DNA of 6,641 nucleotides from Thermoplasmata archaeon (GTDB taxonomy: Archaea > Thermoplasmatota > Thermoplasmata > Lutacidiplasmatales > UBA184), in the NCBI GenBank assembly GCA_030040755.1, contig JASHTC010000044.1, forward strand, positions 1 to 6,641, read 5' to 3'. Positions 1-6,252 of the stretch are shown one piece after another; the stretch's first letter is position 1, and each line of letters starts with the position of its first letter. The notes under the pieces were generated by a model. The model saw nothing but the letters and a program-made list of their open reading frames with translations, did not search any database and was not told the origin of the DNA. Both the position numbers and the translations under genes were made by a program.

Positions 1-2245
1 GACCGGGGCGAGCCTCGGGTTCTCCGGCTCCGAGCAGGAGTCCCAAGGCGATCGCCACTCCCATGATGAGCGCATACAGGATCACGTCGCCGGGCGGGGT
101 GGTGAGCGGCCCGAGGAAGGTGAGGTAGCCGAGGAGGTTCACCGGGAGGATCGACTGCGTCGAGCCGTAGAGACCATCGGACGTGACCTGCGCCGAGGCG
201 ACCGCCTTCGAGCCGAGGTAGCAGGCCGGGACCGTCGCCGATACCACGACGTACCCCGACGCGTTGGTCGACGGCTCAGCCGACCCGAACGTCCCCTCGC
301 ACGGACCGATCGAGGTGTCCGCGGAAAGCGTCACCAGGACGGGGACCCCGACCAGGGGGGCCCCGTCCGTGGAGTTCGTGACCTTCACGGTGAGCGTGAC
401 GGCAGAGCCCGGCCCGGTGGGGGTCGGGTTCGCGCTGAGCGACACCACGACGATCGACGCGGTGAGGTCGGCGTAGAGCGCGACCGCCCGGGGCGAGCCC
501 CATCCGGTCGCCGTGTTCCACGCCGGACCGGCCGCCCCGAGGCAGTTGGAGCCGCCCGAGACGCCCACGATTCCCTGCGGAATCGTCCCCTGCGGCTCCG
601 CCGCGCCGACCGAGTAGATCGGGCCGTCAATCCAGCCCAGCGACCGGCCGAGCTGCGCGTCCATCTCCGCCACCAGCCCGGCCCAGAGCGGGGTCGCGAA
701 GCTCGTGCCTTCCCCCATCCGCTCGGTGCTGTCGTAGTAGACGAAGTCATTCGCCGCCGCGGCCGCCACGTCCGGGATTCCCCGGTGCCCGCCGCCGGTC
801 GTGGTGATGGGCTGGGCGGCGCTCCCGACCAGTTGCCAGGACGGGGCCGTGAACGTGGTCGAGTATCCGCCGCCGCTGTCGGACCAGGCGGTCTCGCTCG
901 CGATGCCGGTCACCTGGCCGAGGTAGTTCGTCGCGAGGGTCGGGTCGGTCCCGCCGACCGCGAGGACATCCGGGTCCGCGGCCGGGTACTCGGGGGACGG
1001 AGTGCCCGAGCAGGGGTCGACCGCCGTATCCCCGCCCGTGTCGCCGGTGGCGGCGAGGACGGTGATGTGCTCCTGCATCGCCTCCGCGAGGTCGTTCCCC
1101 CACGACGCCTGCAGGCCTCCCCCCGAACCCTCCGCCGTCCCGAACGACATCGAGATGACGTTGACGCCCGAGATCCCCGTGACGGCCTCGTTCAGGGCAT
1201 CGGTCATCGACGCCACGGTGGGGGAGTAGCCGTCGCTGGAGGGACCGTCGGGGGCGTAGACGGCGTCGAGGTTCGCGCCCGGGGCGAGGGAGCCCGACCA
1301 CTCGAGGTCGAGGGTGAGCTCCTGGGGGGCGTCGCTCGGGTCGTCGACCGCGGAGGCCGCCGGTTCGGGGGCGCCGTCGATGGGGTAGGGCGTGATGGTC
1401 ACGGCCGGGAAATCCGCCGGGTAGTACGTCGAATAGAAGGTGGAGAGGTCGGACGGCGCGTACCCGTCCCCCCACAGCAGGACCACGATCGTCTCCCCGG
1501 TGGCGAACTTCGTCGTCCCCGTGTAATTGTAGAGCCCCGAGGCGTCGTAGATCTGGCGGGCCACCCCGGGGGTGACCAGGTTCGGAGACCCCTGCGCCGG
1601 GTCGGTCGCGTCCGGTGCCGCCGCGAGGGAGAGCGGCAGGCTGAAGGTCGTGAACCCGGTCGACAGTCCGACCACCCCCGCCACCTCCCCCTCGAGCCCG
1701 GCCGGCAGGGCCGGCGGGCTCGCCGGATAGGTGACGGACCGCCCCGCGTAGTCACCCGAAACGAGGCGGGTGGCGAACGCGGCGGCGAATCCGGAAGCCG
1801 GTCCCTCGAGCGTGAGGGAGAGCCGGTCGGGGGACGTGTGCTCGACCGCGATGCCCTGCGCCTCGAAGTAAGCCTCCGCGTCGTCGTACGCCGCCGGGCT
1901 CAGTCCATACTCCGTCGCGATCTCCGCGGGGGTCATCGCCGGACTCCCTGGGGCGGGAGGGGTGTACAGGCCCGGACGGGTGGGCTGGAACGAGACGACG
2001 ACGCTCATCCCGCCGGACGCGAGCTGGGGGTCGACCACGCCGGCGGCCTGAGCGGGGTCGTAGCCCGCTCGCTCCGCGAACGGGAGGGACGCGGCGGGGT
2101 TCCCGAGGAAGGCGGTCGAGGCCGGAGCGGCGCCCGACGCCGCCAGGGCGACGGAGACCGGCGGCAGGAACAGGACGGCGAGGAGCAGGAGCGGGACCGC
2201 GAGGACGAGGAGGCCTCGCTTCCACCGCGTGGGGCGGGGGCGCAT
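1..2245 (-). CDS. Membrane-anchored sedolisin (S53 family) protease, 3' end cut by window edge
   Basis: The frame is open for 748 codons from ATG at 2245 to the left edge with no stop, so the C-terminus is missing. The product is probably a cell-surface serine-carboxyl endopeptidase. Domains in order: basic N-terminus and signal peptide (about 1-35, possible cut after ALA at 33-35); pro-kumamolisin-type inhibitory prodomain (about 50-200); S53 catalytic domain (about 222-592); Ig-like beta domain (about 597-705); hydrophobic helix (about 719-739) that would anchor it. All sedolisin catalytic residues are visible: Glu309 and Asp313 in QELTLDLEW, oxyanion Asp402 in ATGDTGG, and nucleophile Ser515 in GTSFATP. 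SDSGGGYSTTF (455-465) is another family signature. The C-terminal calcium loop departs from the family: Gly561 and Asn577 stand where Asp is usual. Cys412/Cys568 and Cys649/Cys675 could form disulfides, and three N-glycosylation sequons occur (Asn240, Asn624, Asn661). ATG 2245 is chosen because the signal peptide follows directly. An in-frame GTG lies 17 codons upstream. No Shine-Dalgarno sequence is seen. Confidence 0.95.
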   Translation of the reverse strand, partial: MRPRPTRWKRGLLVLAVPLLLLAVLFLPPVSVALAASGAAPASTAFLGNPAASLPFAERAGYDPAQAAGVVDPQLASGGMSVVVSFQPTRPGLYTPPAPGSPAMTPAEIATEYGLSPAAYDDAEAYFEAQGIAVEHTSPDRLSLTLEGPASGFAAAFATRLVSGDYAGRSVTYPASPPALPAGLEGEVAGVVGLSTGFTTFSLPLSLAAAPDATDPAQGSPNLVTPGVARQIYDASGLYNYTGTTKFATGETIVVLLWGDGYAPSDLSTFYSTYYPADFPAVTITPYPIDGAPEPAASAVDDPSDAPQELTLDLEWSGSLAPGANLDAVYAPDGPSSDGYSPTVASMTDALNEAVTGISGVNVISMSFGTAEGSGGGLQASWGNDLAEAMQEHITVLAATGDTGGDTAVDPCSGTPSPEYPAADPDVLAVGGTDPTLATNYLGQVTGIASETAWSDSGGGYSTTFTAPSWQLVGSAAQPITTTGGGHRGIPDVAAAAANDFVYYDSTERMGEGTSFATPLWAGLVAEMDAQLGRSLGWIDGPIYSVGAAEPQGTIPQGIVGVSGGSNCLGAAGPAWNTATGWGSPRAVALYADLTASIVVVSLSANPTPTGPGSAVTLTVKVTNSTDGAPLVGVPVLVTLSADTSIGPCEGTFGSAEPSTNASGYVVVSATVPACYLGSKAVASAQVTSDGLYGSTQSILPVNLLGYLTFLGPLTTPPGDVILYALIMGVAIALGLLLGAGEPEARPG

Positions 2246-2302
2246 GCGTGTAAACAGGTGGCAGGGGGATGAAATGGTTAGGGGGTCCACCGGTGAGCGG
2301 TT
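2246..2302 (-). other. Intergenic region between flavoprotein and sedolisin genes
   Basis: This 57-base spacer separates two genes on the same strand. It holds no clear Shine-Dalgarno sequence and no long T-run. A GGTATAG that overlaps the end of the flavoprotein gene (about 2303-2309, minus strand) and an ACCATTTCAT about 25-33 bases before the sedolisin ATG are weak TATA candidates. Whether the sedolisin gene has its own promoter or is read through from upstream cannot be settled here. Confidence 0.35.
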
Positions 2303-3763
2303 CTATACCCGGATGGGCGTGGTGTACCCCGGCGGCCGCGCAAAGCCCCCCGGCCCGCCGAAGGGGTCGGGCCGGGGCCCCGTCGCCTCGCCCCGCTTGG
2401 CGGAGAGGTAGGCGTCGATCGCGTCGGCCGCCTCGGTCGCGGTGCCCATCGCGTAGACGACCGAGCGGCCCCCCGCGGCGAAGATGCCCGGCACGCCGGT
2501 CTCGAATCCCTTCCCCTTGCCTTCGGGCCACCCCTGGGAGGTGAGCTTGAGGTCGAGGGACGGGTCGAATCCCTCGAGGTCGGCCTTCTGGCCGACGGCG
2601 ACGATGACCGTGTCGGCCGGGAGGGTCTGTTCGGAACCGGGGACCGGCACCGGGCTGCGACGTCCGCCGGCGTCGGGCGGCCCGAGCTCGATCGCCTGGA
2701 CGACGAGCCCTTCGACGTGCCCGTTCCCGAGGATGCGCAACGGGGCCTTCTGGAACAGGAACCGGATCCCCTCCTGCTCCGCCCCGTGGACCTCCTCCGG
2801 GTCGGCGGGCATCTCCTGCCGGCCGCGTCGGTAGACGAGGGTCACGCGCCCGCCGTGGGACTTGCGGAGCGCGGAGCGGACCGAGTCCATGGCGACGTCC
2901 CCGCCGCCGATCACGATGACCTCCTTTCCGACGTGGACCTCGTGGCCCTGGTTGACCTCCTTCAGGAACCCGAGGGCCGGTATCGTCCCCTCGAGGTCCT
3001 CGCCCGGAATCCCGAGCGTGCGGTGGGTGGGCGTGCCGATCGAGAGGAAGACCGCCTGGTAGCCGTCCTCCTTGAGCAGCTTATCGACCGGGAAGTCCAC
3101 GCCGACCTTCGTGCCCGAGACCCAGGTCACGTCGAGGTCGCGGTACCGGGCGCGGTCGGTCTCGACGTCCGCGTCGGTCATCCGGTAGGCGGGGATCGTC
3201 TGCATGAGCCCCCCGTACCGCTTCTCCTGCTCGAAGACCGTGACCGAGTACCCCCGGACGGCGAGCTCCCAGGCGGCCTGCATGCCGGCCGGGCCGGCGC
3301 CCACGACCGCCACGCGCTGGCCCTTCGGCTTGGACGGGACGTAGACGAGGTCGCTCCTCCCGAAATCGAGCGCGGCGCGCTTCAGGTGCCGGATGGCGAT
3401 CGGGACCCCTTTCTTCTTCACGACGCACGCGTCCTCGCAGTAGTGATAGCAGACCTTGCACAGGCAGGTGGCGAGCGGGTTCTCCCGCAGGGTCACCCGC
3501 GCGGCGCCGTCGAAGTCTCCGGCGGCGACCAGCCGGATGTACTCGCGAGCGTCCTGCGTGATCGGGCACGCCTCCACGCACCACGGGCGACGGCACTGGA
3601 TGCAGCGCTTCGCCTCGAGGACCGCCTGCTCCTTGGAGTAGGCGTGCAAGACCTCCCGGAAGTCGGTGGTCCGCTCGGCGACCGTCTCCTCGACGATCGG
3701 GACCCGGACCGGGTTCAGCTTCGGCGGGGTGGGCTTCGGCGCCGCGGTGGCCTCTGCTGCCAT
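2303..3763 (-). CDS. gltA: FAD/NAD(P)H oxidoreductase of the glutamate synthase small subunit (GltD/GltA/NfnB) family
   Basis: This 486-residue protein resembles the small subunit of NADPH glutamate synthase, the stand-alone archaeal GltA enzyme, and NfnB. These move electrons between NAD(P)H, FAD and Fe-S clusters. The N-terminal Fe-S domain (about 30-135) has Cys54, 57, 62 and 66 (C-x2-C-x4-C-x3-CP) and a second group Cys100, 102, 105, 109 and 113. The FAD-binding GAGPAG motif is at 155-160, followed by FE at 177-178 and GGLMQTIPAYRM at 184-195. The NAD(P)H domain has GGGDVAMD (286-293) and YRRGRQEMPA (311-320); the YRR suggests NADPH. The second FAD motif reads FAAGGRSVVYAM (428-439), lacking the usual Gly-Asp. 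The Gly/Pro-rich tail (about 455-486) is an extra. An upstream ATG at 3838 would add 25 residues, but 3763 is preferred because GGTGGAG lies just before it and the upstream residues do not look like the family. No large glutamate synthase subunit is adjacent, so the in vivo substrate is uncertain; the symbol reflects family membership only. Confidence 0.9.
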   Translation of the reverse strand: MAAEATAAPKPTPPKLNPVRVPIVEETVAERTTDFREVLHAYSKEQAVLEAKRCIQCRRPWCVEACPITQDAREYIRLVAAGDFDGAARVTLRENPLATCLCKVCYHYCEDACVVKKKGVPIAIRHLKRAALDFGRSDLVYVPSKPKGQRVAVVGAGPAGMQAAWELAVRGYSVTVFEQEKRYGGLMQTIPAYRMTDADVETDRARYRDLDVTWVSGTKVGVDFPVDKLLKEDGYQAVFLSIGTPTHRTLGIPGEDLEGTIPALGFLKEVNQGHEVHVGKEVIVIGGGDVAMDSVRSALRKSHGGRVTLVYRRGRQEMPADPEEVHGAEQEGIRFLFQKAPLRILGNGHVEGLVVQAIELGPPDAGGRRSPVPVPGSEQTLPADTVIVAVGQKADLEGFDPSLDLKLTSQGWPEGKGKGFETGVPGIFAAGGRSVVYAMGTATEAADAIDAYLSAKRGEATGPRPDPFGGPGGFARPPGYTTPIRV

Positions 3764-3765
3764 AG

Positions 3766-3772
3766 CTCCACC
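3766..3772 (-). promoter_or_regulatory. Ribosome binding site deciding the flavoprotein start
   Basis: On the minus strand GGTGGAG ends two bases before ATG 3763; its GGTG part is five bases away and can pair with the CACC of the archaeal 16S 3' end. It favours the 3763 start over the upstream ATG at 3838. If the weak TATA-like element is the real promoter, the transcript leader may be too short to include it fully. Confidence 0.5.
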
Positions 3773-3791
3773 GCATCGAGCCCCCCGGCCC

Positions 3792-3797
3792 GATAAG
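3792..3797 (-). promoter_or_regulatory. Possible TATA-like element for the flavoprotein gene
   Basis: On the minus strand CTTATC lies about 32 bases before ATG 3763. This would place the transcription start only a few bases ahead of the start codon. The match to a TATA box is weak and rests on spacing and the local dip in GC. Confidence 0.3.
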
Positions 3798-3834
3798 AGG
3801 CTTACGCGCGCGAGGGCGTCGCCGACGGTCCCCG

Positions 3835-3842
3835 ACATATAG
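3835..3842 (+). promoter_or_regulatory. Probable archaeal TATA box for the srp54 cluster
   Basis: ACATATAG is centred near 3838-3839. A transcription start about 26 bases downstream would fall near 3862-3866. That is almost exactly at the upstream ATG (3862) or about 24 bases before the conserved start (3889). The element is nearly symmetric (CTATATG on the other strand), so it could also serve the divergent flavoprotein gene. Confidence 0.55.
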
Positions 3843-3888
3843 AGGAGGCCGTCTTGGGTTCATGTTCCCCCCGGGGAACGCACGGCCT

Positions 3889-5229
3889 ATGGTGCTCGAT
3901 TCGCTGGGCAAGTCGCTGCGGGGGGTCCTCCAGAAGATCGCCCGGGGCTCGGTGGTGGACGAGGCGCTCCTCGCGGAGGTCGTCCGGGACATCCAGCGGG
4001 CCCTTCTCCAGGCCGACGTCAACGTCCAGCTCGCCCTTCAGCTGACCGAGCGGGTCCGTCGTCGGGCCAAGGAAGAGAAGCCCCCCGCGGGCGCCAGCCT
4101 GCGGGATTTCCTGGTCCGCATCATCTACGAGGAGATCCGGGGGATCCTCGGGAAGGACCGCCCGTTCGACGTGCGGCCCAAGAAGATCCTCCTGGCCGGT
4201 CTCTTTGGCCAAGGGAAGACGACGACAGCCGGCAAGCTGGCTCGCTACCTCCAGAAGCGGGGGATCCGTGTGGGGGTCGTCGCGGCGGACATCCACCGCC
4301 CCGCCGCGATCGACCAGCTGGAGCAGCTGGCGAAGAAGGTCGGCTGCGAGTTCTACGCGAACCGGGCCGAGAAGCGCGCCGAAGTGATCGTCCGCGAGGC
4401 CCTCGCCGCCTTCCCCGCCCACCTGGCGGTCCTCGTCGACACGGCCGGTCGCAGCGGCATCGACCCCGACCTCATCGCGGAGCTGAAGCGGGTCCGAGAG
4501 GTCCTCCAGCCGGAGGAGACCCTGCTGGTCCTCGATGCCGCGATGGGCCAGTCGGCCGGCCGGAGCGCGGAAGCGTTCCAGAAGGCGGTTGGGCTGACCG
4601 GGGTGATCCTGACGAAGATGGACGGCTCGGCCAAGGGAGGGGGCGCTCTTTCGGCGGTCGCCGCGAGCGGGGCGCCCATCGTCTTCCTCGGCACCGGCGA
4701 GCACCTCGACGAGCTCGAGCGGTTCGAGCCCACCGGGTTCGTCTCTCGGCTCCTCGGCATGGGCGACATCCGCACGCTGCTCGAGCGGTTCGAGGAGCTC
4801 TCGAACAAGCAGGCCGCGGAGGAGGCCGCCAAGCATCTGATGAGCGGCAGGTTCACGCTCCGGGACATGCGTGCCCAGCTCGACTCGCTGGGCGAGATGG
4901 GTCCCTTCTCGAAGCTCATGAGCATGATCCCCGGGGCCGGGATCGGCAAGGTCGACGAGGCGAAGCTCGACGAGACCCAGGTGCGGCTGAAGCGATTCCG
5001 CACCATCCTCGACTCGATGACCGGCGAGGAACTCGACAACCCGCAGGTCATCAAGGCCGACCGGGTCCACCGGATCGCGCAAGGGAGCGGCCAGCGGCCC
5101 GGCGAGGTCCGGGCCCTCCTCAAGCACTTCGAGACCACCCGCAAGGCGGCGCATGGGATCGCGTCGAACCGGCGGCTCCGCCGCCAGCTCGAGAAGCAGT
5201 TCGGCTCGGGCGAGGCGCCGGCGGAGTGA
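3889..5229 (+). CDS. srp54: Signal recognition particle 54 kDa GTPase (SRP54)
   Basis: This is the GTPase of the signal recognition particle, which binds signal sequences and 7S RNA and docks with the receptor FtsY for co-translational targeting to the membrane. The 446 residues match the family length. The N domain (about 1-88) carries ALLQADVNV at 38-46. The G domain (about 98-295) has the P-loop GLFGQGKTTT (104-113), the insertion-box motif DIHRPAAIDQL (134-144), DTAGR (184-188), TKMD (242-245) and a GTGEHLDELERF closing motif (268-279). The methionine-containing M domain (about 303-440) has the finger-loop segment FSKLMSMIPG (340-349) and the RNA-binding helices around RIAQGSGQRPGEV (395-407). 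Start choice: ATG 3889 gives the conserved MVLDSLGKSL N-terminus. ATG 3862 in the same frame would add nine residues and lies near the predicted transcription start, so a leaderless longer form is possible. The motif at 134 reads DIHR where DTYR/DTQR is usual, but the Asp and Arg are kept. It is the first gene of a three-gene cluster. Confidence 0.97.
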   Translation: MVLDSLGKSLRGVLQKIARGSVVDEALLAEVVRDIQRALLQADVNVQLALQLTERVRRRAKEEKPPAGASLRDFLVRIIYEEIRGILGKDRPFDVRPKKILLAGLFGQGKTTTAGKLARYLQKRGIRVGVVAADIHRPAAIDQLEQLAKKVGCEFYANRAEKRAEVIVREALAAFPAHLAVLVDTAGRSGIDPDLIAELKRVREVLQPEETLLVLDAAMGQSAGRSAEAFQKAVGLTGVILTKMDGSAKGGGALSAVAASGAPIVFLGTGEHLDELERFEPTGFVSRLLGMGDIRTLLERFEELSNKQAAEEAAKHLMSGRFTLRDMRAQLDSLGEMGPFSKLMSMIPGAGIGKVDEAKLDETQVRLKRFRTILDSMTGEELDNPQVIKADRVHRIAQGSGQRPGEVRALLKHFETTRKAAHGIASNRRLRRQLEKQFGSGEAPAE

Positions 5230-5242
5230 CCGGCCCCGGGGC

Positions 5243-5779
5243 ATGAGCGCGAACGCCGCCGAGCTCGTCGCGGGGCTCCTCCTGCTCTTCTTCGTCCCGG
5301 GCTACACCCTGACGAAGGCGACGTTCCCCGAGTGGCGCGTCCGTGGCCCGGTGGCCACGCTCCGGCTGATCGAGATCTTCACCCTCTCGTTCGTCCTGAG
5401 CATCGTCCTGACCGTCCTGGTCGGGTACGTGCTCCTGTCGGTCGGCCCGTACGGGTTCCAGGCGTTCTGGAGCGACCCGCTGCTCGAGACGGTCCTCGCG
5501 GTGCTCGCGGGCATCGCCTTCGTCGCCGGCTGGCTCCGGGGTGCCTACGGCACGACGCCGCCGTCCCCCACCCCCGTCGATGCGGGCGAGGAGGCCCCCC
5601 CGTGGCCGCTGGTCCAGGAGCTGGACGAGCTACGAAGGGAGGAGCGCCGGGTGCGGCACGGCCTCCGCCAGGTCCCGGCCGGGTCGCCCGAGGCGGTGCA
5701 GCTTCGCGAGGAGCTCGACCGGATCCAAGCCGAGGCCACCCGGCTGAAGGCCGGGCGGGAGGAGGAGTATGCCGGCTAA
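5243..5779 (+). CDS. DUF1616-like three-helix membrane protein with C-terminal coiled coil
   Basis: The function is not known. The 178-residue product begins with FFVPGYTLTKATFPEW (16-31), resembling the N-terminal signature of DUF1616 membrane proteins (LFLPGYxLxxALFP). Three hydrophobic helices are seen at about 5-24, 43-68 and 80-99. The first loop holds Lys25, Arg32, Arg34 and Arg41, so by the positive-inside rule it is cytoplasmic. That puts the N-terminus and the second loop outside and the C-terminus inside. After a Pro-rich linker (about 104-121) comes a charged helical stretch (about 122-175, LVQELDELRREERRVR and EAVQLREELDRIQAEA), probably a cytoplasmic coiled coil. DUF1616 proteins are usually longer, so only the N-terminal part of that family is recognisable. 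ATG 5243 is chosen because an earlier in-frame ATG at 5153 lies inside srp54 and would add a basic, non-family stretch. The gene starts 13 bp after srp54 and overlaps pth2 by 11 bp, implying co-transcription. The family link is moderate; the membrane topology is inferred. Confidence 0.85.
   Translation: MSANAAELVAGLLLLFFVPGYTLTKATFPEWRVRGPVATLRLIEIFTLSFVLSIVLTVLVGYVLLSVGPYGFQAFWSDPLLETVLAVLAGIAFVAGWLRGAYGTTPPSPTPVDAGEEAPPWPLVQELDELRREERRVRHGLRQVPAGSPEAVQLREELDRIQAEATRLKAGREEEYAG
5758..5767 (+). promoter_or_regulatory. Strong ribosome binding site of pth2
   Basis: GGAGGAGGAG lies directly before ATG 5769 with workable spacing of three to six bases for its GGAGG units. It is the clearest Shine-Dalgarno sequence in the window, and lies within the last codons of the DUF1616-like gene. 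This supports translation of pth2 from a shared message. Confidence 0.75.
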
Positions 5780-6149
5780 GCGAGGCGGCGGCCCCGGGGG
5801 GTACAAGGTCGTCCTGGTCGTGCGCGGGGAGCTGCGGCTCACGGCTGGAAAGGCCGCCGTCCAGGCGGCCCACGCCGCGGTGATGCTGACGCTCGCCGCC
5901 CGGTCCCACCACGCGGGGCCGCTCGCCGAGTGGCTGCGGGAGGGGCAGAAGAAGATCGCCCTCGTGGTGCCCACGCTAGCGGAGATGGAGCAGCTCGACC
6001 GGCGGGCGCGCTCGAAGGGGATCCCGACCGTTTGGGTCGAGGACGCCGGGCTCACCGAGGTGCCCCCCGGCACGCGGACGTGTCTCGGCCTCGGCCCGGC
6101 CCCGGGCCCGCTGGTCGACGAAATCACGGGGGCGCTCCCGCTCCTCTGA
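5769..6149 (+). CDS. pth2: Peptidyl-tRNA hydrolase, archaeal/eukaryotic type (Pth2)
   Basis: This cytosolic enzyme cleaves the ester bond of peptidyl-tRNAs dropped from stalled ribosomes, so that tRNA can be reused. At 126 residues it has the normal length of a Pth2. Family motifs are clear along the whole chain: YKVVLVVRGELRL (12-24), GKAAVQAAHAAV (27-38) with the conserved Lys28, Gln32 and His35, WLREGQKKIAL (55-65), EDAGLTEVPPGT (91-102) with the conserved Asp92 and Thr96, LGLGP (106-110), and a closing DEITGALPLL (117-126). The DAGLTE form, rather than DAGRTQ, is the version I recall from archaeal members such as that of Archaeoglobus. The start is well supported by a strong purine-rich ribosome binding site directly upstream, inside the end of the preceding gene. 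The 11-bp overlap with that gene suggests translational coupling. An N-terminal tail of about ten residues, KR/Gly-rich, precedes the first strand. It is the last gene of the srp54 cluster. Confidence 0.97.
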   Translation: MPAKRGGGPGGYKVVLVVRGELRLTAGKAAVQAAHAAVMLTLAARSHHAGPLAEWLREGQKKIALVVPTLAEMEQLDRRARSKGIPTVWVEDAGLTEVPPGTRTCLGLGPAPGPLVDEITGALPLL

Positions 6150-6168
6150 CGGTCGGCTCCGCCGGCCG
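6150..6168 (+). other. Short GC-rich inverted repeat after pth2
   Basis: CGGTCGGC and GCCGGCCG flank a three-base loop (TCC), giving an eight-pair stem with one G-U pair. It starts one base after the pth2 stop codon. No run of T follows, which archaeal termination normally needs, and such stems arise easily by chance at this GC content. It may be a weak 3' end structure or nothing. Confidence 0.25.
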
Positions 6169-6175
6169 GACCCGA

Positions 6176-6188
6176 TTTACTATAAGTA
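6176..6188 (+). promoter_or_regulatory. Probable archaeal TATA box for the permease gene
   Basis: TTTACTATAAGTA stands out as an AT-rich island in very GC-rich sequence, right after pth2 ends. With the usual 26-27 base spacing, transcription would start near 6209, giving a leader of about 44 bases before ATG 6253. This supports a separate transcription unit for the transporter genes. Confidence 0.6.
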
Positions 6189-6252
6189 CTGGAAATGCCT
6201 TCTTTGAGCCGAGCTACGGTGTAGCAGGGCTCTCGGGGGGGACGCGGCGACC

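Noticed and set aside
785..2272. Open frame of 495 codons on the plus strand opposite the sedolisin gene
   Set aside because: Its product is dominated by Arg, Gly and Glu with no domain signature, as expected of antisense frames in GC-rich coding DNA. The minus strand has a full, recognisable S53 protein.
2288..2295. Palindrome CACCGGTG in the spacer after the flavoprotein gene, as a possible terminator or operator
   Set aside because: It is only eight bases, does not extend further, and no T-run follows.
1752..2531. Minus-strand frame spanning the sedolisin/flavoprotein junction, which could suggest a fused or overlapping gene
   Set aside because: It is out of frame with both real genes, is Arg/Gly/Pro-rich, and has no motif.
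2717..3796. Open frame of 359 codons on the plus strand opposite the flavoprotein gene
   Set aside because: It is a mirror frame of a well-recognised gene, with low-complexity Asp/Arg/Leu-rich composition and no family motif.
5233..5242. Perfect palindrome GCCCCGGGGC directly before ATG 5243, as a possible regulator site
   Set aside because: A ten-base all-GC palindrome is likely by chance at this base composition, and the position inside a cluster makes an operator unlikely.
3802..5244. Open frame of 480 codons on the minus strand opposite srp54
   Set aside because: It exactly shadows the srp54 codons and lacks any domain; the plus-strand SRP54 motifs are unmistakable.
5243..5779. Possible archaeal YidC/DUF106-type insertase, given the srp54 neighbour and three helices with a coiled coil
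   Set aside because: DUF106 proteins place the coiled coil between the first and second helices. Here it follows the third helix, and the N-terminus matches the DUF1616 signature instead.
6195..6224. Nine-codon open frame MPSLSRATV ahead of the permease, as a possible leader peptide
   Set aside because: It has no ribosome binding site, and its start lies upstream of the predicted transcription start near 6209.
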